The notes below the pieces were generated by a model. That model was given only the letters and a program-made list of their open reading frames with translations. It was not told the DNA's origin and did not search any database. From an uncultured Acetatifactor sp. (GTDB lineage Bacteria > Bacillota > Clostridia > Lachnospirales > Lachnospiraceae): a stretch of 64,000 bases of DNA. Made by a program: the position numbers and the translations under genes. Positions within the stretch are counted from its first letter, which is position 1; each line of letters begins with the position of its first letter. The stretch lies in NCBI GenBank assembly GCA_910585015.1, contig CAJUCT010000001.1:241544-305543 (forward strand). Direction: 5' to 3'. This document shows positions 42,579 to 51,100 of this stretch, one piece after another.

Positions 42579-44183
42579 ATGAAATATGCAATTGACAGAT
42601 ATGTGATAGGCTCAGAGAAAGAAGTCAGTGCAGATTTATTTTATGGTAAGTATATTTCACGAAGACACGGTAGGTTTCTATGCCCTGAATGCGGCGAGCC
42701 TGTGTATTGGTGTTCCAGAGGAGGCTCGCAGCCGGACAAGTTTTCTCACTATAACAAGACAGAATTGAGCCCGGAATGTGAAAAGCGGGTAGATGGAAGT
42801 TTGAAACTGAATCTGTATGAGCGGGTTGGATTACCGGTCTATCTTACAGTCAGGGCAGGCAACCGGTTTTGCCTGAACATAGGATTTCCGGTACTGGGCG
42901 AAAAAATGCTTTTAAGAGCAGCCCGACAGGGGGTTAAGGTTTGCGTGGCAGGGGCGGAGACTCAAAAGACAATCTCTGTGGATGCGGGTCATTTTTTGGA
43001 GGACAATGTTACATTGGTTCCTGTCAATTTTGTTCCCCCAACGGGAAAAAATTTTGCTGTGACAATATTTCCCCAGGAAAAAACGTGGGAAATCCGAAAA
43101 AGCTGGTCTGATCATGCGGACGGCTTTTACTGTGGAGGTGCGATTTTTACATATGGTGAGACGGAAGGCAAAAAAATCAGAAAGGGAGATGCTGTTTCAC
43201 CAGACCGGCAATATTATGTAGTTGCCAGGTATTTCAGGCCTCCCAAGGAGATTCAGTGGAAAGCGCTTGGAACCATATCTTTGAGCAAAGAGGTTTATCA
43301 GGTTTATTTAGTTACAATTTGTGTTTCCACAGAAAATATAAGCAGATATAGATATGTGGAAAATTATTTACAAAAGGAGTTTGGTGTGCGACTGTTGCAG
43401 ACGCTGCCGGAATTGATTCCTTTATGGCCGCCGGTGACAGAGCAGGGCGTAAGGATTCCTGTTTCGGGTCGTGCGAAAATGTTCTGTGCGGTGTCCAGTG
43501 GAAATGATGTTCCCAATGTATATAGATATGACGGAACGGACGTTTTGCCGATGACTATAAAGAGAGAAGAAAGCGGTTCTTATACAGTAGTTTTTCCTGT
43601 GGATTCACAGGAAATGCTATTATCAGTGGACAGAAAATATGCGGGGAGAGAGGTCTCATTTCAAGCTAAAGAGATTGCCCGCTCCGGGTTTGTGTATGTT
43701 TCTTTCTTAGAAGATACAAAGGGGGATCTGATAGAGTGGGAAGATTTGACAAGGCAAGTCCTTTCCGCTCCTTTTTTCTTAAATGTAAATGCGAGAATGG
43801 AGTTGTATATTGGCTATCGAGATAAAATTTTCCGGCATGTGGCGGTACATGAACGACGGGTAGCTGTTACAGAACAGCGCAATTCACAAGAAATGTACTT
43901 TGTGGCGGAAGATGGTGTTTTCTTTCATATCGGGGTAAAAAACAAAGAAGAAGCAACGAATTTGCAGTCACTGTTGACAGTGGACAGGGTCAGAGAGGGC
44001 CACGGCGGTGAATGGGTTCCTCTTCCTTATTGGGTAAAATATTTGTTGCTGGAATGCGAGAGAATGGGGCAGGAAGAGCTGGTAAGGGAAGTCGGGAAAC
44101 GAATTGTAAAAGGGAGAATATCAGTTGGCCTTTTGAAGGTATTACACGACTTCTATTGCAGGCAGAAAGGATTTTACAGATGA
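42579..44183 (+). CDS. Zinc-finger protein of the helicase operon (gene 1; CoiA-like N-terminus)
   Basis: A 534-residue protein of unknown function. Residues 28-70 form a zinc-binding pattern (FLCPECGEPVYWCSRGGSQP, then FSHY and SPECEK) similar to the N-terminal beta ribbon of CoiA-like proteins (Cys-x2-Cys ... His ... Cys). The remainder is beta-rich with scattered aromatics and no motif I can name. There is no membrane segment. It is the first gene of a tightly packed operon: its TGA overlaps the next ATG (ATGA), so translation is coupled. GC content looks lower than in the chromosomal genes to the left. Given the DUF1998-type helicase downstream, a role in DNA recognition or processing in a defence system is an inference. 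Confidence 0.75.
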   Translation: MKYAIDRYVIGSEKEVSADLFYGKYISRRHGRFLCPECGEPVYWCSRGGSQPDKFSHYNKTELSPECEKRVDGSLKLNLYERVGLPVYLTVRAGNRFCLNIGFPVLGEKMLLRAARQGVKVCVAGAETQKTISVDAGHFLEDNVTLVPVNFVPPTGKNFAVTIFPQEKTWEIRKSWSDHADGFYCGGAIFTYGETEGKKIRKGDAVSPDRQYYVVARYFRPPKEIQWKALGTISLSKEVYQVYLVTICVSTENISRYRYVENYLQKEFGVRLLQTLPELIPLWPPVTEQGVRIPVSGRAKMFCAVSSGNDVPNVYRYDGTDVLPMTIKREESGSYTVVFPVDSQEMLLSVDRKYAGREVSFQAKEIARSGFVYVSFLEDTKGDLIEWEDLTRQVLSAPFFLNVNARMELYIGYRDKIFRHVAVHERRVAVTEQRNSQEMYFVAEDGVFFHIGVKNKEEATNLQSLLTVDRVREGHGGEWVPLPYWVKYLLLECERMGQEELVREVGKRIVKGRISVGLLKVLHDFYCRQKGFYR

Positions 44184-47083
44184 GACAGGCAGAGAATAAG
44201 GAAAGTGCATTATATGGGAATGGCGAGACGGAGGATAATCATATTGGAAAAGTGCAAAATGCAGGTGACATACAGCAGACTCCCGCAAAGAAGAGTGAAA
44301 TAACCGCCGCCGATCTTTCGGTTCAGGATATAGAATATATTTGCGGACAGATTACACCAAAGGCAATACGGACATATTTTCAACAGTATCCCCAGGAGTT
44401 CGCTAAAATCCGCCCGGGCATCCGGGCCGCATCTTTGCCGGACGATATGACGATACAGCTTGTCACCAAAAATATTTCCAAAAGATTTGTCTCGTCCTTT
44501 ATTAATAAGTATCTCAGTGCCTGGAAAAAGGAAATTAAAGAATATCAGTATATGTTGGAAAGGAAAGGGGAATCTCCTCAAAAAGCGCAGTTGATGACGA
44601 TTGCGCATAGCGTGTTTGAGGGGAATGTGCCGCTCTTTTTCAGAGTGACAGGAAATCTCTGTTCAGAGGGATATGTGGAACTGACGGAAGAGGCAATTCT
44701 GCTTTTAAAAGAATTGCAAGAGCAGAAAGAGAGATTAACCGAGGGCGTGGAAAGTAAGGGGGAAGACAGCGCAAGGAACCTTGAAATCGGGCAGATGCAG
44801 GAAAAAATCAGGCATTTAACTGAGCATACAGCCAAACTCGGGCAGGAACTGGAGACGGAGAGGAAAGCGCAAGTTGAAGCGCAAAACGCAATATCCGGGT
44901 TATCGGAGAAAAACGGCGCACTTGAAAGTGAGTTGACGACAGTAAAGGGACGGCTCAGGGATGCAGAGGATAAAGCGGACAGGTCGCAGGCGGAGCTGGA
45001 GAAAATGCATAAGCTGTTAAAGTATGCGGATGAGGACATGATGGAGGAGCAGAGTGAAGAATTTCCGCATGTTTCGATCGGTCAGGTGTGGACTGATACT
45101 AATGGGAAAAGATGGTGCAGAAGGTTTGCGGATATAGAAGACAGGAAAGTCAGACGGTTTATCAGAAATGAGGAAGAACCGCCTTATTTTGGTAATCGGG
45201 ACAAGCTGCCGGTGTTTGATGGGCCTGATATGGAGGGCTTTCTGGGAGTATGGAATTGGAAGGCCGTTGAGAACTATAAGGATTCAAATAGAGATTATGT
45301 CAAGACGCAGTACAACAGCAGCATAAAATACATAGAAGTTGTGGAGCTGGCGGAGTGCCATAGTTGTGAAGATGTTTCGAAATATTTGGAAAGTAATACC
45401 TTTTCCGGTATTGCAGGGAGTAAAATTCTTTTTGGATATCGCACGACAGAGAGGGAAATGAATGGTTTGCTCTGTGGGACAAGGGAACTTGAGGTTTGTG
45501 ATGGGTGCGTCCGACTGAAGAAAGAGGTATGTGTATTGCCGCAATATCAAATTGATATTGGAGATGTATTAGATATTGTGGGGAAGAAAATCTACAGACA
45601 TCTCAATATGGGTATTCCGCAGAGTATTTTTCAGATCAAGAGTCCTATGGAGGTTGTAAAAAATATTGTCATAAAACGTGCTACCAGTACCAGATTGCGG
45701 CAAAGCGGCCTCAGTGTAAAGGAGACACAGCACTGTCAGACTTTTTTGAGAGAAATGCCGGAAGAAACGGTATATCAGGAAATTATGGATGCTTATGGAT
45801 GCACGGAGGCAGAAGCCCAGGGATATCTGTACGCCTTTATTGAACAGGCGGATTCCTATCTGACGGAGAGCGATCTGGATATGGAAACGCTGGGGGCGGC
45901 GGTGGAACGGAACGAGGGGCTCGTGAAAAAGTGTAAGGGATTGCTCTTGGAAGACTGGGAGAGGGAAAATGCCGGGCAAATTCGTATGGCGCAGACAGAA
46001 TTGGAGGAATTGCAAGACGCTGTCAGCAAAGAAAAGGATATTTACGCATCCTGTAAAGAGCAGCATGGCAGAGTGCGGGAGGAACTGGAAAGGTTCCAGG
46101 AAGAGATTGTAAGACAGGAGAAGCTGGCACAGGAGGTAGAAGAGAAGATAGCGGCCCGCATTTTGGCGGCGCGGAAGGATGCGGCGGATTTTATTTCAGA
46201 GATGGCTTTTGCCATACCGGTTCATTTGAGGGGAAAGGAAGCGCAGGCAGAAGGGGGCTTTGACAGGATATCGGTTACTTATAGGAAAAGAGAATATCTG
46301 TGGGGGGATGACATCACGGATATGGATTCTTTTGTGGAAGAACTGGCGGATAATTTATACAATATGGGGTATGAGGAGGGTATTGCCGATCAGATGTCGC
46401 AGATGCTTTGCTTTGCGATTTGCAGTAAAATTCCCGTGGTGTGCGGCGATCATGCGGAGAAGATAGGGGATTGCGTGGCGGCCATGTTTGGGGAAGAGGG
46501 GGTATGCGAGCTTACCTTATCGATTGGGGAGCCCTGTTGTAAATCCATGTGTGATTTTATCAGTCAGGAGGTACTCTGTGCAGAGCGGGTATTTGTGATA
46601 AATGGTGTTTTTGACGGATTCAGTCTGAATGCTTTTCAGGAAATCAGGCAGCGCTCGGAGGAATGGGGGCACAGGGCTATTATCATTTTTTCTTTAAGCG
46701 GCGTGAATGTGGAAATGGTTCCTGGCTATGTGTGGAATCGGGTTTTGTTTATGGACGGCGATGTGGGGATTGCGGACTTTGACAGGGGGACATTGCGGGC
46801 GTTCCACTCGTCCATGGAGTTTACCTGCACATATGACGAGGAGGACTTTCGCAAAAAGCGCAGGCTGCTAAAGAAGTTTTATGGAATGATTGACAATACG
46901 GCGATCTTGTATTACGCAAAATATCTGGCCGTCACAGGCGGGACGATAGAGCCGGATGAGCTGCTGCTGCAGCAGATTTTGTTGTGTGCGAAAGCCGCCG
47001 GTAAAGGGGAGAAGTTTTTGGAAATTCTCTCATCCATGGAATTTGACATGGAATCGGATCGATATCTCGCAAAATATCTGTGA
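44180..47083 (+). CDS. Large coiled-coil protein of the helicase operon (gene 2), degenerate ATPase-like C-terminus
   Basis: A 967-residue protein of unknown function. Residues 1-170 are a helical head (VQDIEYICGQITPKAIRTYF). Residues 174-287 are a long coiled coil (LRDAEDKADRSQAELEKMHK), 290-585 a mixed central region (ILFGYRTTEREMNGLLCGTR) and 590-670 a second coiled coil (LEELQDAVSKEKDIYASCKE). Residues 720-967 look like an AAA-type core that has lost its Walker A lysine: KIPVVCGDHAEKIGDCVAAM sits where the P-loop would be, and FVINGVFDGFSLNAF and AIIIFSLSGVNVEM resemble Walker B and sensor strands. It starts within the stop codon of gene 1. It could be the structural or sensor partner of the helicase. 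Its size resembles DruH of Druantia III, but I cannot show homology. Confidence 0.75.
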   Translation: MRQAENKESALYGNGETEDNHIGKVQNAGDIQQTPAKKSEITAADLSVQDIEYICGQITPKAIRTYFQQYPQEFAKIRPGIRAASLPDDMTIQLVTKNISKRFVSSFINKYLSAWKKEIKEYQYMLERKGESPQKAQLMTIAHSVFEGNVPLFFRVTGNLCSEGYVELTEEAILLLKELQEQKERLTEGVESKGEDSARNLEIGQMQEKIRHLTEHTAKLGQELETERKAQVEAQNAISGLSEKNGALESELTTVKGRLRDAEDKADRSQAELEKMHKLLKYADEDMMEEQSEEFPHVSIGQVWTDTNGKRWCRRFADIEDRKVRRFIRNEEEPPYFGNRDKLPVFDGPDMEGFLGVWNWKAVENYKDSNRDYVKTQYNSSIKYIEVVELAECHSCEDVSKYLESNTFSGIAGSKILFGYRTTEREMNGLLCGTRELEVCDGCVRLKKEVCVLPQYQIDIGDVLDIVGKKIYRHLNMGIPQSIFQIKSPMEVVKNIVIKRATSTRLRQSGLSVKETQHCQTFLREMPEETVYQEIMDAYGCTEAEAQGYLYAFIEQADSYLTESDLDMETLGAAVERNEGLVKKCKGLLLEDWERENAGQIRMAQTELEELQDAVSKEKDIYASCKEQHGRVREELERFQEEIVRQEKLAQEVEEKIAARILAARKDAADFISEMAFAIPVHLRGKEAQAEGGFDRISVTYRKREYLWGDDITDMDSFVEELADNLYNMGYEEGIADQMSQMLCFAICSKIPVVCGDHAEKIGDCVAAMFGEEGVCELTLSIGEPCCKSMCDFISQEVLCAERVFVINGVFDGFSLNAFQEIRQRSEEWGHRAIIIFSLSGVNVEMVPGYVWNRVLFMDGDVGIADFDRGTLRAFHSSMEFTCTYDEEDFRKKRRLLKKFYGMIDNTAILYYAKYLAVTGGTIEPDELLLQQILLCAKAAGKGEKFLEILSSMEFDMESDRYLAKYL

Positions 47084-47095
47084 GGGGGATGACGG

Positions 47096-48148
47096 ATGGA
47101 TGGTGAAATCCTGCAGGCAATGGCTGCTGATTTGGGAATGGACAGATATATAGCTGAATCCGAGGCACAGTACTGCAACAGAGTTTTGTATTCGGCAATG
47201 GCCTGCTGGATAAAGGCGGCCGCACTGGATCAGCCTCTCGCCCCTGTGCAGGAGGAGGCGCAGGGTGTAAGCAGGAGGCATATTTTGTGTAAGTGTACTT
47301 CTGTTTTGAATGAGATGCTGAAAAGGTTTCCGGAATCTGCGCCATGGTTTGAAGCGGCATCGGATATGGACACGCCAGTTTCAATACTGCTTTGCAGATT
47401 AATCCGGCATGGCGATTTGTTACAGGTTGGATTTGGAACCAACCTGGTTCTTGCGGAAAGTAACAGGACTGCGCTGGCGACCGGAGTGGAGTGCATAAAG
47501 GGGGAGCCGCTTTTGCGGGGGACGCGGTATTCGGGCATAGCGATGATGCAGAGGACGGGAGAGGATATTGTGCCGGGTTCCAGAGCGGATGAAGATGTCA
47601 CCACATGGTTTAGGGAGTATATCCGATGCGCATGGTGGAAAATGGCGGGTACGGAGGAGGATATACAGTATTTTAACGCGCGTGGAAAATCAGGGAACAA
47701 TTATTCCCGCTGGCAGTCGGAACGGCCTGCGGCAGTGGAGGGGATATGGCTGGCGCGCCGCAGTGTTTTTCAGGGCGGATATGAGTATTTTCTTCTCAGG
47801 CAGGGGGATTATTTAATGAAACACCGAATCGACCCGTTCCTGCAGAAAATGGGGGAACACAGACGGTTTATGATGGTCATGAGACGTATGGTGCGTAATC
47901 CCGCGTTGGTGCGGGTATGTCGGCATCGGGATCATATTTCCGTGAAATTGAATGTCCGTCTGCCCCAGAGGGAAAATTTGCTGTTGGAGACTTATGCGTG
48001 GCCCCGGGGGTCTCTGACAGACTGGTTGGAGTGGGATATGGACAATTGCGCATGGGGGGTTGTGGAGCCGCAATTATGCGCGCTGGGGCTGGTACTGACA
48101 GAGGAGGGGGAGAGCCATGGATCAATATGGGGTGAAAAGCACATATGA
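47096..48148 (+). CDS. Unknown protein of the helicase operon (gene 3)
   Basis: A 350-residue protein I do not recognise. It starts MDGEILQAMAADLGMDRYIA and includes CNRVLYSAMACWIKAAALDQ, VSILLCRLIRHGDLLQVGFG and a Trp-rich central part (TWFREYIRCAWWKMAG, NNYSRWQSERPAAVEGIWLA). There is no membrane segment, zinc finger or nucleotide-binding motif. It starts 12 bp after gene 2 with GTGAGGGGGATGA as the ribosome binding site, and its 3' end overlaps the start of the helicase gene by 32 bp in another frame. The packing strongly suggests the four proteins work together. Confidence 0.72.
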   Translation: MDGEILQAMAADLGMDRYIAESEAQYCNRVLYSAMACWIKAAALDQPLAPVQEEAQGVSRRHILCKCTSVLNEMLKRFPESAPWFEAASDMDTPVSILLCRLIRHGDLLQVGFGTNLVLAESNRTALATGVECIKGEPLLRGTRYSGIAMMQRTGEDIVPGSRADEDVTTWFREYIRCAWWKMAGTEEDIQYFNARGKSGNNYSRWQSERPAAVEGIWLARRSVFQGGYEYFLLRQGDYLMKHRIDPFLQKMGEHRRFMMVMRRMVRNPALVRVCRHRDHISVKLNVRLPQRENLLLETYAWPRGSLTDWLEWDMDNCAWGVVEPQLCALGLVLTEEGESHGSIWGEKHI

Positions 48149-51100
48149 CGCGATTACAAACAGGCTGTTGGATTATATCAACACGGAATATCTCGGCAAA
48201 AACGATGTGCTGCGCAGGGCCTGTGAGAAGGAATTGCAGAGCGTGGGGACGGTGTTCCAGGAACCTTACATAGGGGCGAATCCGGCATATTTGGAGGTGG
48301 AAGACGGACTTCGTCAGGCTGATCTTGCAGAGGATGTCAAAAATATTCTGCTTAATATGGCGGAGAGGAAGTTAGGGGTGTTTAGGAATCCATATAAGCA
48401 TCAGTTGGAGGCTTTGGAGGCATTTTATCAGGGACGGGATCTTTTTGTGGCCACCGGTACAGGCTCCGGAAAGACGGAATGTTTTATGTGGCCCATGGTG
48501 AGTAAGCTGGTACTGGAACAGATGCATTCCCCCGAAACATGGGAGATCCGCGGGGTGCGGGCCATTATGTTGTATCCGATGAACGCATTGGTATCGGATC
48601 AGCTTGGGAGACTTCGCCGGATGATCGGCAATGAGGAAAACGGCTTTCATAGCCTGTTGAATGAGATGGTTCCGGGAAGGCGGGTTCCGCAGTTTGGAAT
48701 GTATACCGGACGTACTCCGTATTTCGGCAGGGCGGAGGAGGCGCAGAATCGGGAACTGGCGGATACGATAGAGAAGGATATTCTCGGACAGTCAAAGGAG
48801 GTGAAAGAAAAACTTCGGGAGCTTGGGAAATATCCCTCTAAAAAGGATCTGGCGGCTTTTGTTCAGCGTCTGCGCAAACAGGAGAATGACCTGACAGATC
48901 CCATGGACGCGGAACTGATAACCCGTCATGAGATGCATCAATATTGTCCGGATATATTGATAACGAACTATTCCATGCTGGAATATATGCTGATGCGGCC
49001 CATTGAAAAAGAAATCTGGAAGAAAACCAGGAGCTGGCTTGACAGCGATCCGAGCCATAAGCTGTTGTTTGTGATTGACGAGGCTCATATGTATCATGGC
49101 TCGTCCGGCGGAGAGGTTGCGCTGCTGGTGCGCAGATTGTTATATAAGCTGGGAATCAGACGTAGCCAGATTCAGTTTATCCTCACCAGTGCCAGTGTTC
49201 CGCCGGGGAAGGAAGAGGAAATCCGTCAATTTGCCTGTGATTTGAGCGCGCAGCGGGTTGACGAGAATAAGTTTATTTTGATTAGGGGAACAGAGGAGGA
49301 AATCCGGGAAAAGGGCGAAGAGTTTGATCCGGAGGTTTTGGTGGATTATGATATGGACGCGTTGCAACAGGAGTGGAGCCGACGGTATCCGGCAATTCTG
49401 GATTTTGCCAGACGGGTGGGCTTTCCTATATCCTTTGATGCAAAAGAGGAAAAAACGGTGGAAATCTTGCTGTATGATTGTCTGCGCAGGTGCGCCCCTA
49501 TGCTGCGTATTATGGAGCACACCAGGGGACACGCGGTCAGTTTCCAGGAGCTGGTGAAACGGGCTTTTCCCCAGGGACAACCGGCTGCGGCGGAGAAAGC
49601 CACCAGCGTATTGCTGGCCATAGCTCCGCTGGCCAGAAACGCAGAGGGGAAAGTTTTGTATCCCGCCAGGCTGCATATGCTGTTTCGTGGATTGCAGGGG
49701 ATTTATGCATGCTCCAATCCGGGCTGTCCCCAGAAAAGTCATGAGAGCTCGGAGCTGGGATTGGGGCGGATTTATCTGCGAAAGCCCGGTACCCGTTGTA
49801 AATGCGGCGGGATGATTTATGAGCTGTTGAATGAGAGATCCTGCGGCGCGCTGTTTCTGCGTGGTTTTATGGATGTTTCGGAAGGACAGAATCCCTTTGT
49901 CTGGAATGAGCCGGGGATTCAGTTTACGGACAACCTGAAAGAAGTGCATTTTTATCTGATTCCCCGGGACGGGAGTTTTAAACCCACAAAGAATATGTAT
50001 ACGGCGTATCTGAATGCGCTGACAGGGCATTTGGACATATATTCTGGAGAAGAGGATGTGGGGGAGTGCTGTATCCGCGTGGCATATTCGGAGATGAAAG
50101 TCAAGGGAAAGCCGGAGCTGTTGACATTCGGAACCTGCCCCAAATGTGATAAGTTGCGTTTTGAGGCAACGGATTTTGTGATTAAGGGAAATGAGCCCTT
50201 TTTCAATTTGGTGTCGGAGCAGTTTTATATACAGCCCCCTGTCCCTGAATACAGGGGAAAAGCCAATGAGGGGCGAAAGGTCTTGCTGTTTTCGGACAGT
50301 CGGCAGCGTGCTGCCGTTCTGGCGAAGGACTTAACCCGAGCGGCGGACGAGTGGGCTATGAAAAAGGCTTTGACGGTTGCCGCTGCCGAACTGCAGGACT
50401 GGGCAAAACAGAATGGAAAAGAACCAACGCTGAATATTTTATATGCTGTTTTTCTGAAAGTAGCCTATCAGAATGGACTCCGGTTTTTCTATGGTAATAA
50501 TGAAGAAGAATTGCTGGAGGCCTTAGAGAAGATGGGGGAAATGTATGAAAAGAAGGGAGATAAGATCAAATATGCCAGCGTCATAAAAAGGCATTTTGAC
50601 CATATACCGGATCAATATTACGAGCATTTGCTGCGGCAGCTGTGCAGCAATTTTCGTTCATTGACAGATGCGGGTTTATGCTGGGTTGAACCGTGTAAAT
50701 CGGATGAGGATGATGAAACCTTTGAAGAAATAGAAGAAGATCTGGAAGAGGCCGGGATTGAGATGTCGCTGGAGGAGTTCAGGGTGTTGTTCGCCGCCTG
50801 GGCCATGGAAATCATGACTTCACAGTATGCTGTTGGCCCTAAAATTGACGATGACGTGAGAAAAAATATTACCATGTATCCCCGGCTGGGAATTGAGGAT
50901 GCCGATAAGCTGCCGCCGAGAATTAAGAAGATGTTGGAGGCACATGGATTCTCCAAGGCGCAGATTGGTGTAATTACTGGCATATTGGGGAGATATCTTG
51001 CACAGGGCGTTCATACCTCTTCCAAATACCTCAATATGAATATGATTACACTGCGTTTTGGGGAGGATCATGAATGGTATAAATGTCCTCAGTGCAGCGG

